Shown here one piece after another: positions 8,339 through 17,807 of a stretch of DNA of 33,376 bases. This stretch comes from Nitrospira sp. (GTDB lineage: Bacteria; Nitrospirota; Nitrospiria; Nitrospirales; Nitrospiraceae). Made by a program: the position numbers and the translations under genes. The stretch lies in NCBI GenBank assembly GCA_016788465.1, contig JAEURV010000309.1:1-33376 (forward strand), given 5' to 3'. Below the pieces are notes generated by a model. That model did no database searches, had not been told where the DNA came from, and saw only the letters and a list, made by a program, of their open reading frames with translations. How positions within the stretch are numbered: position 1 is the first letter of the stretch; each line of letters begins with the position of its first letter.

Positions 8339-10150
8339 ATGAATTCCCGGGTCAAGAACCTGCTTTTCTGGGTCGTGGTCGGCTTGTTCATGATTCTCCT
8401 ATTCAACTTGTTCAGCGTACCGACGCATGCGCCGGAGGAAGAAGTCATCTTCAGCGACTTTATGTCGAAGCTCGATAAAGGCGATTTTGAGAAAGTCATC
8501 ATCAAAGGCAACCACATCAGCGGAGTTTTAAAAGACAAAACTCGCATCCGCACCTATTCAGCCGATTATCCTGACTTTGTGAAGGTACTTCGGGAGAAAG
8601 AGGTGCAGATCGAAGTTAAGCCGCCGGATGAGAGCCCTTGGTACATCACGTTTCTCGTCACATGGGGGCCTTTTATTCTGTTCCTTGGTCTCTGGTTTTT
8701 CCTCATGCGCCAAATGCAGATCGGTGGGAACAAAGCGCTCTCGTTCGGCAAGAGTCGGGCTCGGATGTTGACGGAGGAGCGAAAGAAAGTCACATTCTCT
8801 GATGTCGCCGGGGTCGATGAGGCTAAAGAAGAAGTTCTTGAGATCATTGAGTTTTTGAAGGATCCGAGAAAGTTCCAGAAGCTCGGTGGACGTATCCCGA
8901 AGGGCGTCCTGGTCGTTGGCCCCCCTGGGACGGGCAAAACCTTGCTGGCCAAAGCGATCGCCGGAGAGGCCGGTGTGCCGTTCTTCAGTATAAGTGGTTC
9001 CGACTTTGTCGAGATGTTCGTCGGCGTCGGAGCTTCACGCGTACGCGATCTCTTTGAGCAAGGGAAAAAACATGCCCCTTGCATCATTTTCATCGACGAA
9101 ATTGATGCGGTCGGTCGTCTGCGCGGCGCAGGTCTGGGCGGCGGACATGACGAGCGGGAACAAACGCTCAATCAGTTGTTGGTTGAAATGGATGGATTTG
9201 ATACGACCGAAGGAGTGATTTTGGTCGCGGCCACCAACCGTCCCGACGTGCTCGATCCTGCCTTGCTGCGACCTGGTCGATTCGATCGACAGGTCGTCGT
9301 GAATCGACCGGACCTCAAAGGCCGTTCTGAAATCCTGAAGGTCCACACGAAAAAGGTTCCCATCTCCGGAAATGTGGAACTCGAAAAGATTGCCCGAGGG
9401 ACCCCAGGGTTTTCCGGTGCCGATCTTGAGAATCTTGTCAATGAAGCGGCTCTGTGGGCAGCTCGTCAAAACAAGAAAGAAGTCGAGAATATCGACTTTG
9501 AGATGGCGAAAGACAAGGTCATGATGGGTGCGGAACGAAAGAGCATGATCCTGACCGATGAAGAAAAGCGTATCACGGCCTACCATGAAGCCGGTCATGC
9601 TCTGATGGCCAAACTTCTTCCTGGTACCGATCCTGTTCACAAAGTTACGATTATTCCGAGAGGGCGGGCGCTCGGGGTGACGATGCAACTACCGACCGAC
9701 GATCGGCATAACTATTCCAAAGAATTTCTCTACAACACACTGGCGATCCTGATGGGTGGACGTGTAGCGGAGGAACTAGTGTTTCAGCATGTCACCACCG
9801 GAGCAGGCAACGATCTTGAGCGTGCAACCGATCTGGCACGCAAGATGGTGTGTGAGTGGGGCATGAGCGAAAAGCTTGGACCGTTGACGTTTGGGCAAAA
9901 GGAAGACTCTGTATTTCTCGGCCGAGACTTCACAACTAAGCGGGATGTCAGCGATCAAGTGGCACTTGAAATTGATCTGGAGATTAAGCGCTTCGTCACT
10001 GAAAACTATGAACGGGCGCGTCGTGTCCTGACTGAACAGATGACCAGCCTCAAAGCCTTGGCAGAAGCCCTGCTTGAGAAAGAAGTACTGGACGCTCCGG
10101 AAATCGACCAGATCTTGTTGCAGTCTTCCTCACAAACTGTTCCAGCGTAA
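8339..10150 (+). CDS. ftsH: ATP-dependent zinc metalloprotease FtsH
   Basis: Membrane-anchored AAA+ protease that degrades misfolded membrane proteins and regulatory proteins. It has two transmembrane segments (about 7-26 and 103-123) with a periplasmic loop between them. The AAA+ domain has Walker A GPPGTGKT (194-201), Walker B FIDEID (251-256) and the second region of homology with [18 protein letters not shown]. The zinc-protease motif is HEAGH (416-420), with the third ligand expected at D492 in GNDLERAT. The pore-loop motif is VEMFVGVGA. It is 603 residues, slightly short at the C-terminus but within the family range. AAGGAG precedes the ATG at 8339. Confidence 0.98.
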   Translation: MNSRVKNLLFWVVVGLFMILLFNLFSVPTHAPEEEVIFSDFMSKLDKGDFEKVIIKGNHISGVLKDKTRIRTYSADYPDFVKVLREKEVQIEVKPPDESPWYITFLVTWGPFILFLGLWFFLMRQMQIGGNKALSFGKSRARMLTEERKKVTFSDVAGVDEAKEEVLEIIEFLKDPRKFQKLGGRIPKGVLVVGPPGTGKTLLAKAIAGEAGVPFFSISGSDFVEMFVGVGASRVRDLFEQGKKHAPCIIFIDEIDAVGRLRGAGLGGGHDEREQTLNQLLVEMDGFDTTEGVILVAATNRPDVLDPALLRPGRFDRQVVVNRPDLKGRSEILKVHTKKVPISGNVELEKIARGTPGFSGADLENLVNEAALWAARQNKKEVENIDFEMAKDKVMMGAERKSMILTDEEKRITAYHEAGHALMAKLLPGTDPVHKVTIIPRGRALGVTMQLPTDDRHNYSKEFLYNTLAILMGGRVAEELVFQHVTTGAGNDLERATDLARKMVCEWGMSEKLGPLTFGQKEDSVFLGRDFTTKRDVSDQVALEIDLEIKRFVTENYERARRVLTEQMTSLKALAEALLEKEVLDAPEIDQILLQSSSQTVPA

Positions 10151-10160
10151 CACATTCTCA

Positions 10161-10190
10161 ATCACGGCTCCCTCATGAGGGAGCCGTGAT
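10161..10190. terminator. Perfect 30-bp palindrome after ftsH
   Basis: The arms 10161-10175 and 10176-10190 are exact reverse complements, centred on TCATGA. It starts 11 bases after the ftsH stop. In RNA it would form a very stable GC-rich hairpin, but no U-tract follows. It may be a transcript 3'-end stabiliser, a bidirectional or factor-assisted terminator, or a dispersed palindromic repeat. The terminator label is tentative. Confidence 0.5.
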
Positions 10191-10261
10191 CGTACTGCTA
10201 ACACATCGGTTCAGCGGTTGAGTTTTTTGCCCAGCATGTTCTCTGTGGGGCAGAAGCGGTC

Positions 10262-11194
10262 GTGCCGGGGTCTTACCTGCCGGAGTCGTCATTGCAACAC
10301 CGTTCCTCACATCCACTCCCCCCTCAAGATACTCAACATCGGTTGGTAGCAAAAAGCCGTGAAATCGATTGCCGGACTCGCCCTCTCATCATGGGCGTGG
10401 TGAATGTCACGGCGGATTCGTTTTACGATGGTGGACGGTACCTGCTGCCAGAACGAGCCGTTGCTCACGCAATGGAACTCGTCGCACAGGGCGCTGATCT
10501 GATCGATATCGGCGGAGAGTCGACCAGGCCCGGCTCACATTCCGTCAGTGAACAGGAGGAATTGGACCGTATACTGCCGGTCGTCAAAGAACTAGCCCGT
10601 CTGGTCTCAATTCCGATTTCCGTCGACACCTCGAAATCCCACGTCGCCCAGTGCGCCTTGGATCACGGAGCCTCAATCATCAATGATGTGAGTGCGATGC
10701 GACAGGATCCGGCGATGGCCTCGGTGATTGCACGCGCAGGCGCCGCGGTCGTCCTCATGCACATGCAAGGAACCCCTCAAACGATGCAGCTCTCCCCGCA
10801 CTATTCAGACGTGACCACCGAAGTAGTACAGTTTCTTGAAGAACGCATCGAGGCTGCTATGCGTGCAGGGATTGCTCGAATAAACATCATGCTTGATCCA
10901 GGATTCGGTTTTGGTAAGCTGGTGTTCCATAACCTTGAATTGCTTCGTGGGTTGTCCTCATTGTTGATCCTGGATCGTCCGCTGCTCGTCGGACTCTCGC
11001 GGAAGGCGTTTATCGGAAAGATCGTTCAGAAATCCGTCGAACATCGGGAATGGGGAACGGCCGCCGCCGTCGCACTCGCCGTGGACCGAGGCGCTCGGAT
11101 TATCCGTGTTCATGATGTCGCGATGATGATGGATGTCGTGAAGCTGGCCGCAGCATCAAGCCGCAATTGGCCATCGTACAGAGAGGAAGGATGA
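10262..11194 (+). CDS. folP: Dihydropteroate synthase
   Basis: Condenses p-aminobenzoate with dihydropterin pyrophosphate in folate synthesis. Pterin-binding motifs are visible: [61 protein letters not shown] and [10 protein letters not shown]. The first loop reads NVTADSF where most family members have NVTPDSF. From the GTG at 10262 the protein is 310 residues, with about 35 residues before the conserved core. No strong ribosome site is seen, so the start may lie further in, for example at a TTG near 10340. The stop overlaps the glmM start. Confidence 0.94.
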   Translation: MPGSYLPESSLQHRSSHPLPPQDTQHRLVAKSREIDCRTRPLIMGVVNVTADSFYDGGRYLLPERAVAHAMELVAQGADLIDIGGESTRPGSHSVSEQEELDRILPVVKELARLVSIPISVDTSKSHVAQCALDHGASIINDVSAMRQDPAMASVIARAGAAVVLMHMQGTPQTMQLSPHYSDVTTEVVQFLEERIEAAMRAGIARINIMLDPGFGFGKLVFHNLELLRGLSSLLILDRPLLVGLSRKAFIGKIVQKSVEHREWGTAAAVALAVDRGARIIRVHDVAMMMDVVKLAAASSRNWPSYREEG

Positions 11195-12543
11195 TGCGTA
11201 GATTATTCGGAACGGACGGCGTGCGTGGTGTCGCCAACCTCGACCCAATGACGAGTGAAACGGCGATGCAGCTGGGGCGGGCGGCCGCGCATATTTTCAT
11301 GCGACGAGCGGGGCGTCATCAAATCGTCATCGGTAAAGACACGAGAATTTCAGGCTACATGCTGGAATCTGCCCTCACGGCAGGAATCTGCTCCATGGGG
11401 GTCGATGTCCTGTTGGTTGGACCGATGCCAACACCGGCCATTGCCTTCTTGGCCAGAAGTCTACGCGCCGATGCGGGCGTCGTCATTTCAGCATCACACA
11501 ACCCCTACCAGGATAACGGCATTAAGTTCTTTTCGGGCGATGGATTCAAACTGCCCGATGACGTCGAAGCTCGGATTGAACAGCTCATTGTATCCGATGA
11601 GATCAATCACCTGAGACCCACCGCAGACCTGATCGGAAAGGCCTACCGGATCGACGATGCCGACGGACGATATATTGAATTCGCCAAACGGTCACTGCCA
11701 AAGGATCTTGATTTCCAGGGGATCAAGCTTGTCGTGGACTGTGCCAACGGCGCAGGCTACAAGGTGGCTCCGACCGTGTTAAGAGAATTGGGCGCCACCG
11801 TCGAGGTTATTGGAAACAAGCCGAACGGCATGAATATCAACGCCGGATGTGGTGCCGTTCATCCTGCACTCCTGCAAGAGACCGTCCGTCAGCACAAGGC
11901 CGATCTGGGAATCGCGCTGGACGGCGATGCCGACCGAGCCATCTTTGTCTGCGAACAAGGCACGGTGATCGATGGGGACCATGTCATGGCGGCGCTCGGA
12001 CTCGATCTCCACCAACAGGGCCTTCTTGCGAAACGCACACTGGTCGGGACAGTCATGAGTAACTTTGGCCTGGAGCTGTCGATGTCCAAAGCCGGCATCA
12101 AGCTGGTCCGAACGCCTGTGGGTGACCGGTATCTGCTGGAACGGATGCAAGCGGAAGGCTATAATTTCGGCGGGGAACAATCAGGACATTTCATCTTTCT
12201 TGACCACAATACGACGGGTGATGGTCTGATCTCCGCCCTCCAAATTCTCTCGTTGATGAAACGGAGCGGGAAACCATTGTCCGAACTTGCCAAGGCAATG
12301 ACCGCCGTGCCGCAGATCTTGGTCAACCTTCCGGTCAAGCGAAAGCCTGTCTTGGAATCGATCCCGGAGATCGAGCGGGTGATTCAAGAAAACAACCGCC
12401 GTCTCAATGGAAGCGGTCGTGTGGTCATCCGTTATTCCGGGACCGAACCGTTGTTACGTATCATGGTTGAGGGTGAGCATGCATCGGTCGTCAAGGAAGT
12501 CGCTGACGATCTTGCCAGAGTGGTGCAGGAACATATCGGCTGA
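11191..12543 (+). CDS. glmM: Phosphoglucosamine mutase
   Basis: Interconverts glucosamine-6-phosphate and glucosamine-1-phosphate for UDP-GlcNAc, feeding peptidoglycan and LPS. Visible are [14 protein letters not shown] at the N-terminus, the phosphoserine loop [16 protein letters not shown] with catalytic S102, the metal loop [11 protein letters not shown], the sugar-binding GGEQSGH and the phosphate-binding [12 protein letters not shown]. The start is taken at 11191 (450 residues), where ATGA overlaps the folP stop and GAGAGGAAGG lies just upstream; the next codon is also ATG (11194), at better spacing. An upstream extension to 11167 is not supported by the family's N-terminus. The folP-glmM order is a common bacterial arrangement. 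Confidence 0.97.
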   Translation: MMRRLFGTDGVRGVANLDPMTSETAMQLGRAAAHIFMRRAGRHQIVIGKDTRISGYMLESALTAGICSMGVDVLLVGPMPTPAIAFLARSLRADAGVVISASHNPYQDNGIKFFSGDGFKLPDDVEARIEQLIVSDEINHLRPTADLIGKAYRIDDADGRYIEFAKRSLPKDLDFQGIKLVVDCANGAGYKVAPTVLRELGATVEVIGNKPNGMNINAGCGAVHPALLQETVRQHKADLGIALDGDADRAIFVCEQGTVIDGDHVMAALGLDLHQQGLLAKRTLVGTVMSNFGLELSMSKAGIKLVRTPVGDRYLLERMQAEGYNFGGEQSGHFIFLDHNTTGDGLISALQILSLMKRSGKPLSELAKAMTAVPQILVNLPVKRKPVLESIPEIERVIQENNRRLNGSGRVVIRYSGTEPLLRIMVEGEHASVVKEVADDLARVVQEHIG

Positions 12544-12571
12544 GCGTGTCCCACGTGCATGAGGAACGCTC

Positions 12572-15097
12572 ATGCTGCCATCCCTTACTGCTGCTTTTCT
12601 CTTCGGACTTGTGTGCGGAGCACAGGTTCCCTTTTTCCCTCTCTCTGTTCTGATCGTCTTCTTGGGAATAGCGGTTGGCGCATCACTCGCCGAGCGAACC
12701 GGCCGTCTCCATACACAGCCCGCACTGGTTCTGTATCTGAGCGTGCTGGCCGGTGTCATCTACTGGTCCATGTCCACCCCGCCGCCGTCCCGCTCTCCAT
12801 CAGCTGTCGTTCATCCGAGCGGCGATTCTGTCATGGCGGGCCGCGTCATTGCCCCCATTCAGCATGGTGTCGGGCGTCAGACAATACTTCTTCAGATAGA
12901 TGACGACCACTCTCACGCGGTACGTGTCCGCCTCGTTTGGCGCAATCCCGGGCTCACCTTGCATCACGGCGATCGTGTAACCGTCCAGGGACGTGCTCAT
13001 CCTCCGAGAGGAGGGCTGAATCCAGGTGGATTCGACTATGCCACCTATCTTGAACATCAGGGGATCGATCTTGTTGGAACGATTGTTGGGGCACAGGCTG
13101 TCACCTTGTTGGAGTCCGGAGCGATGAGCCCTCGATGGCAGGTATGGAACCAGATTGATCAGTGGCGAACCATTATCCGCGAGGCTGCGAGCCATAGCCT
13201 GCGACAACCGACCATCGGAATTGTGCTGGGCATGATCATCGGGGAACGGGGGTATATCGAGCAGGAGCTTCAAGATTGGTTCATGGCCACAGGCACCGTT
13301 CACTTACTATCGATCTCAGGTTCACATCTCGGGCTGGTCTCGGCGGTTGTCTATTGGGTCGTGAGACGATTGATCATATGGATGCCGACCTCGCTCGTAC
13401 TGACGATCACCAGAAGACTGACCATTTCGCAGCTTGCGATGCTGTTCACCTGGCCGGCTGTCGCATTCTATACCCTTCTTGCCGGAGCTGAATTGGCCAC
13501 TGTCCGATCACTGGTCATGATCACGATGGCGATGGCGGCCCTCTGGTTGGGACACGATCGGCGTCTGAACCATAGCCTATCGGTCGCCTTGCTCCTGATC
13601 GTGTGCCACGATCCCCGCGCCATCTTCGATATCTCGTTTCAACTCTCGTTTCTTTCGGTGTTTGTGATGATTCAGATGATCGGCTTCGTAGGGTCCTGGG
13701 GCAAGGAGCCGATCGAGCGTGAGGATGGATGGCGTGCTCGTGCCATTCACCATGGGGGCACTGCACTGTCATTCAGTGCAATCATCACCGTGACCACATT
13801 CCCCTTGGTCGCATTCTACTTCAATCAGCTACCATGGCTCGGAATGCTCACGAATCTTGCCGCCGTTCCATTGACCGGATTCATTCTCGTTCCCTTAGGA
13901 CTCTGCCTGGCCATCTGGACCATGCTGACCGGTGCCGAAATGTTGCCCTGGGGACCTCTACTGGAATATGTGTTTTCATGGCTGATCGAAGGCGTTCATT
14001 GGTGCGCCACCATTCCAGGCGCCCAATGGCCTATCGCCGCGCCATCAATCCCAGCCATGATGGTGTTTTATTCAGGAGCTCTTGTCGCAAGCCTACCGAC
14101 CTTCTCAAAGCGTTACCGTATGGCAGGAGTCGGCGTGGCCCTTGTTCTGATTGTTTGGTGGCTGGTGCTCCCCGGACATCGCGGCGACGGTGATCACTGG
14201 CGGGTCACCTTCCTGGACGTTGGACAGGGAGACAGTGCTCTCCTCGAACTTCCTGATGGACAAACGGTCTTGATCGACGGCGGGGCGCGCCATGACCGGT
14301 TCGACACGGGACGAAGTGTCGTCGCGCCGTTTCTGTGGAACAGAGGCGTCTCGCATCTCGACCATATCATCGGTACGCATCAACAGATGGACCATGTCGG
14401 CGGGTTGATTTGGATCCTCCGCCATGTCTCGGTTGGTCAGTTCTGGGACCAAGGGGTGGAGCGCCAGGAACAGTTCGTCACGGATCTGATGTCAGCCATT
14501 CAGTCGCGAGGCATTCCAAAACGAGCAGCCATGCAAGGACAGGATGTCTTGAACTCAGGCCCTTGTCGGCTCACCATTCTCAATCCACAGCACGCATCGA
14601 ACCCAGGAGATCCCATTGCGTTTCCTACAGGAACGGAACTCAACAATCGTTCGATCGTCTCTCGATTGGACTGTGGCGCCCATTCCATTCTCTTTGCCGC
14701 AGATATTGAGACCGACGGACTTCGGAAGTTACCGGAGGCTGGACGCCAGCCTGTCACCATCTTGAAAGCCCCGCACCATGGAGCGCGTAGTTCGTTGGAT
14801 CACGAGTGGATTCGACAGGTTCATCCGCAATATGCCATCATTTCTGTCGGGGCTACCAATCCCTACGGACATCCTGCTCCCGCTGTGATCAAAACCTATG
14901 AGGATGAGGCGATTGCGATCTATCGGACCGATCGCGATGGAGCCATCTGGGTACAAGGTCGGCTCTCAAGCACCGACCTGACGGTCACCAGTATGCGTGA
15001 ATTAGTGATCCAACCCGTCGATGTGTTGACCTGTCCTTGGCGGTGTGAGCAACGGAATTGGCAGCGCCTATTCGTAACCATTACTTCAAGTTTATGA
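12572..15097 (+). CDS. comEC: ComEC/Rec2 DNA-uptake channel protein
   Basis: Inner-membrane channel that carries transforming single-stranded DNA into the cytoplasm. It has 841 residues. The N-terminus has membrane helices and a soluble OB-like region (to about 200) with HPPRGGLNPGGFDYATYL. The Competence domain (about 205-500) has GIVLGMIIGERG, the HLLSISGSHLGLVSAVVY motif and many membrane helices. The C-terminal metallo-beta-lactamase domain (about 545-790) has FLDVGQGDSALLELPDG, LIDGG, GTHQQMDHVGG and APHHGARSS. The gene stands alone without comEA here. It begins 28 bp after glmM with TGAGGA upstream of the ATG, so it probably belongs to the same transcript. Confidence 0.95.
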   Translation: MLPSLTAAFLFGLVCGAQVPFFPLSVLIVFLGIAVGASLAERTGRLHTQPALVLYLSVLAGVIYWSMSTPPPSRSPSAVVHPSGDSVMAGRVIAPIQHGVGRQTILLQIDDDHSHAVRVRLVWRNPGLTLHHGDRVTVQGRAHPPRGGLNPGGFDYATYLEHQGIDLVGTIVGAQAVTLLESGAMSPRWQVWNQIDQWRTIIREAASHSLRQPTIGIVLGMIIGERGYIEQELQDWFMATGTVHLLSISGSHLGLVSAVVYWVVRRLIIWMPTSLVLTITRRLTISQLAMLFTWPAVAFYTLLAGAELATVRSLVMITMAMAALWLGHDRRLNHSLSVALLLIVCHDPRAIFDISFQLSFLSVFVMIQMIGFVGSWGKEPIEREDGWRARAIHHGGTALSFSAIITVTTFPLVAFYFNQLPWLGMLTNLAAVPLTGFILVPLGLCLAIWTMLTGAEMLPWGPLLEYVFSWLIEGVHWCATIPGAQWPIAAPSIPAMMVFYSGALVASLPTFSKRYRMAGVGVALVLIVWWLVLPGHRGDGDHWRVTFLDVGQGDSALLELPDGQTVLIDGGARHDRFDTGRSVVAPFLWNRGVSHLDHIIGTHQQMDHVGGLIWILRHVSVGQFWDQGVERQEQFVTDLMSAIQSRGIPKRAAMQGQDVLNSGPCRLTILNPQHASNPGDPIAFPTGTELNNRSIVSRLDCGAHSILFAADIETDGLRKLPEAGRQPVTILKAPHHGARSSLDHEWIRQVHPQYAIISVGATNPYGHPAPAVIKTYEDEAIAIYRTDRDGAIWVQGRLSSTDLTVTSMRELVIQPVDVLTCPWRCEQRNWQRLFVTITSSL

Positions 15098-15103
15098 TGA
15101 CAA

Positions 15104-15316
15104 ATGAGAAGGATGCATACAGCCTTCAATCGCTCTGCACTCTTTGAAACATTTATTCGTGACGTAGTTTGTGCGAAAGATAGAGGAGTGACGACCATAT
15201 TGTCTAAGGATGTTCACAGCATCGGTCAAGCGATGGTGGAACTCAATGCAAAGCCGGAGGGCTTGCAGTTTTCTCCCATTCCCGTTACAAGATCAGGTCA
15301 TGGTTCCAACCGTTGA
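15104..15316 (+). CDS. Possible small protein of unknown function between comEC and mtnA
   Basis: A 70-codon open frame fills the 202-bp gap between comEC and mtnA and would overlap the first 17 bases of mtnA. It resembles no family I know and shows no signal peptide, membrane segment or clear motif. The ATG has only weak upstream purines. It may be non-coding leader sequence of mtnA instead. It is listed only because the gap is otherwise unexplained. Confidence 0.2.
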   Translation: MRRMHTAFNRSALFETFIRDVVCAKDRGVTTILSKDVHSIGQAMVELNAKPEGLQFSPIPVTRSGHGSNR

Positions 15317-16334
15317 ATGGAAACACGGCGCCGTACGTCTCCTGGACCAAAGTCGCCTTCCTGAGATCGTTGAGTTCATCGATTGCCGTGACTATCAAAC
15401 AGTAGCCGAGGCGATCCGCAGCTTGAAGGTTCGTGGAGCGCCGGCCATTGGGGTGACCGCGGCCATGGGCGTGGCCTTAGGTGCAGAGAGCATCCAGACA
15501 ACGGATTCCGCAAGTTTTACCCAAGCGGTACTCAAGATCTGCGATGAGCTGGCCGCCACCAGACCGACAGCAGTCAATCTTTTCTGGGCGCTTGAGCGAA
15601 TGAAGCGAAAGCTGGATTCGTTGCAAGGTCAGGCGGTCTCCGTGATCAAAACGGCGCTCCTCTCTGAATCTCAAGCAATCCTGGAGGAAGATATTGCGCT
15701 CTGCAAGACCATGGGGCGCCATGGAGCCACGCTCATCCAAGACGGACAGACGATCCTCACGCACTGCAACGCTGGTTCACTCGCGACGGCAGGGTATGGA
15801 ACGGCATTGGGTGTTATTCGAGCGGCGTGGGAAGGGGGGAAGAAGATCACGGTGATCGCAGATGAAACTCGCCCCGTGCTTCAAGGAGCTCGGCTCACCG
15901 CCTGGGAGCTCATGCAAGATCAGATTCCCGTCACCTTGATCACGGACAATATGGCCGGTTCCCTCATGAAGCAGGGGAAAATTCATCTCTGCGTCGTCGG
16001 AGCGGATCGTATTGCCGCCAATGGGGATGTGGCCAACAAGATCGGCACGTACTCCGTGGCGGTCTTAGCGAAAGCGCACAAGATTCCCTTCTATGTCGCA
16101 GCACCCTATTCCACGATTGATCTGAAGACTAAGACTGGAGACGATATTCCAATCGAACAACGAAACCCGTCCGAAGTGACGAGCATCCATGGTAGCCATC
16201 CCGTCGCCCCCAAAGATGTAGCGGTCTACAATCCCGCGTTTGATGTCACGCCTGCCGAACTCATTACGGGCATCATTACCGAACGAGGCGTCTTCAAGCC
16301 GTGCGAGATCGCTTCCCAGTTTCAATCCAAGTAG
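15300..16334 (+). CDS. mtnA: S-methyl-5-thioribose-1-phosphate isomerase
   Basis: Methionine salvage: isomerises methylthioribose-1-phosphate to methylthioribulose-1-phosphate. The family N-terminus ([18 protein letters not shown]) begins right after the ATG at 15300, giving 344 residues; the longer frame from 15210 adds 30 unrelated residues and is rejected. [11 protein letters not shown] (45-55), the catalytic cysteine in [10 protein letters not shown] (C156) and the catalytic aspartate in [18 protein letters not shown] (D236) are present. The homologous eIF2B-like fold is shared with ribose-1,5-bisphosphate isomerases, but the motifs fit MtnA. No other salvage gene lies nearby. Accessory DNA begins directly downstream. 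Confidence 0.95.
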   Translation: MVPTVEWKHGAVRLLDQSRLPEIVEFIDCRDYQTVAEAIRSLKVRGAPAIGVTAAMGVALGAESIQTTDSASFTQAVLKICDELAATRPTAVNLFWALERMKRKLDSLQGQAVSVIKTALLSESQAILEEDIALCKTMGRHGATLIQDGQTILTHCNAGSLATAGYGTALGVIRAAWEGGKKITVIADETRPVLQGARLTAWELMQDQIPVTLITDNMAGSLMKQGKIHLCVVGADRIAANGDVANKIGTYSVAVLAKAHKIPFYVAAPYSTIDLKTKTGDDIPIEQRNPSEVTSIHGSHPVAPKDVAVYNPAFDVTPAELITGIITERGVFKPCEIASQFQSK

Positions 16335-16669
16335 TCTCTCGGAATATTCTGCTCAATCTGAAGGTTAGCTCTCTCCTGTTCCAAAATAAGACAGTCTTTA
16401 TACGTTAGACGTTCGCCACATCACCTCTTTCCTATCGGTGTATCGAATTCGATTCACCCTGAATTGAATCAGATACAGATCAGGCTCACCGATAAAATAA
16501 TCACAGGAAATATGCCTCGAATTCACCACTGTAGTGAATCAATAGTACTCCGCCAGTACTGCATCGATCTTGCTTCGGATCCAGAAAGGTGTGTAAGAAT
16601 CGACGGAGCACGAATAAGTACGTGTGCTTTTCGTACGTAGTGGATTTAGAATTGAGATCAGGCTGGTCG
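16335..16669. other. AT-rich non-coding stretch with nested inverted repeats
   Basis: This 335-bp gap is visibly richer in A+T than its neighbours and has no convincing gene. It holds an 8-bp inverted pair TATCGGTG (16433-16440) / CACCGATA (16487-16494). Nested inside are GATTCA (16451-16456) / TGAATC (16465-16470), and further on ATTCAC (16521-16526) / GTGAAT (16534-16539). Two segments both begin TCGAATTC and end near TGAATCA, like a degenerate repeat. It marks the left side of the accessory segment. No promoter can be assigned with confidence. Confidence 0.5.
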
Positions 16670-17206
16670 ATGTCTCTCGTGTACGGTAAGGGGATGGAGA
16701 ATCGACGCGACGAACAATCGGCCGATCTGCCACAAGCTCCACCCCAATCGCGCGCGACCACGCAATCTGCTTCTGCTCCAGCACAAAATTCATTTCAGAT
16801 CAGGGCTCCCTCCATTTCTCTGCCGAATGGCGGCGGCGTCATTAGGGGGATAGGGCAGAAGTTCGCTGCCAATCCAGTCACCGGTACCGGGTCGATGTCC
16901 GTGCCTATTGCAACGTCTCCTAGTCGTGGGGGATTCGGCCCGCAGCTGTCGCTGTCCTATGATTCGGGTGCCGGGAATGGGCGGTTCGGACTCGGATGGA
17001 ATCTTTCACTCCCGTCGATCACTCGCAAGACTGACAAGGGGTTTCCCCGCTACCGCGACCATGAAGAGTCGGACGTGTTTATCCTCGCTGGGGCGGAAGA
17101 CCTCGTCCCGGTGCTGAACGACGCCGGTAAGCGTCCAGATCCGGAACGCGTTCAGGTCTATGGCACAGCCGGCGTATGGTTAAGGCGCTGTGACTTTGAG
17201 ACCTGA
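16670..17206 (+). pseudogene. N-terminal stub of an SpvB/TcaC-type toxin-complex protein
   Basis: The predicted 178-residue product carries the SpvB-type N-terminus: ISLPNGGGVIRGIGQKF, ANPVTGTGSMSVPIATSP, FGPQLSLSYDSGAGNG, FGLGWNLSLPSITRKTDKG and ESDVFILAGAEDLVPVL. In intact members this begins a protein of well over 1000 residues (SpvB, TcdB/TcaC of insecticidal Tc complexes), followed by beta-propeller and Rhs-like repeats. Here homology fades around 17130-17165, and the frame then runs antisense through the end of the vapC relic before a chance stop at 17206. No further toxin sequence is present. Start at 16670 or 16694; both are plausible and neither has a clear ribosome site. It is a truncated remnant, probably non-functional. 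Confidence 0.8.
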
Positions 17207-17624
17207 GATTTTCCCGGCGAGGCGGCGGAATTCCAACGGACTATTGGTAATTGCGGTCGCCCCGATTTCTCGTGCCGTCAGAGCGATGAGCGCATCATTC
17301 ATAGGTCCGAGGCGGTCGCGTAGCCTGGAGGCCTTGCCATGCATGGCTCGAAACAGTCATCCGGCATGGTCGAGAGTCGAGGGGGTGAGGCCGATGGTGT
17401 GCCAAGATTGAAAGGCTTCTTGAGTCCGGTCCACAGCTTTCTTTCGCTTGGGTGTGTCAGCGCCGAGCCGGAGTTCCAGTAGCACCACCGCCGAGATATA
17501 CCGCACGACGGTCCCATGACCACCTAAGACCCATTCGGTGTGCATGCCTGCGCGTAAGAAGTCGATGAGGACATTGGTGTCGAGGAGAACCTTCCCGCCT
17601 ATTGGTAGGGCAATGGTTTCTCAT
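17180..17624 (-). pseudogene. VapC-like PIN-domain toxin, broken by frameshift and stop
   Basis: Conceptual minus-strand translation gives a PIN protein of about 147 residues. The N-terminal motif is KVLLDTNVLIDFLRAG, the middle is AVVLLELRLG, and the C-terminal part is RLGPMNDALIALTAREIG followed by a GLKV-type end and a TAA at 17182-17180. The expected acidic residues (D of LLDTN, E of LLELR, D of MNDAL) are all there. The natural ATG (17624-17622) would overlap the vapB stop as TGATG, but an extra G near 17620 puts it out of frame; deleting that base gives MKTIALPIGGKVLLDTN. A TGA at 17359-17357 also interrupts the frame. In-family it would be a ribonuclease; here it appears dead. Confidence 0.75.
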
Positions 17625-17803
17625 CACCCGTCAAGATTCCCTTCAGCGGGCCTCAAGGCTTTGCTCAGCCGTTGTTCCTCAATCAGGAGTAACAGGGCTT
17701 TATCGATCGCTTCCTGCTCAGAGTCGACTCCGAAGTAGCGCTTAGCAGCGTCAATTTTCCGCTAATCCAATACGAGATGTTTATGCTTGAGGGCAGCACT
17801 CAT
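17624..17803 (-). pseudogene. VapB-type antitoxin gene with an in-frame TAG
   Basis: The minus-strand frame from the ATG at 17803 encodes MSAALKHKHLVLD, then TAG at 17764-17762, then RKIDAAKRYFGVDSEQEAID and KALLLLIEEQRLSKAL, ending at a TGA at 17626-17624. This is the typical short antitoxin that begins with a beta-strand and continues into helix. The TAG stands where relatives are expected to have Gln, a single C-to-T change. A Shine-Dalgarno GGAGG (17813-17809) is correctly spaced. It overlaps the vapC relic by one base, the usual antitoxin-toxin order. Translation would stop after 13 residues, so no working antitoxin is expected. Confidence 0.75.
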
Positions 17804-17807
17804 ACTC

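Noticed and set aside
8566..9171. 201-codon open frame on the minus strand inside ftsH
   Set aside because: Antisense shadow of a highly conserved gene; the protein is Ser/Pro/Arg-rich and resembles no family.
9035..9688. 217-codon minus-strand open frame inside ftsH
   Set aside because: Another antisense shadow; no start signal or motif.
14381..14402. ComEC metallo-beta-lactamase motif without the usual second His (GTHQQMDHVGG)
   Set aside because: ComEC proteins commonly differ at this position from true beta-lactamases, so it is not evidence of inactivation.
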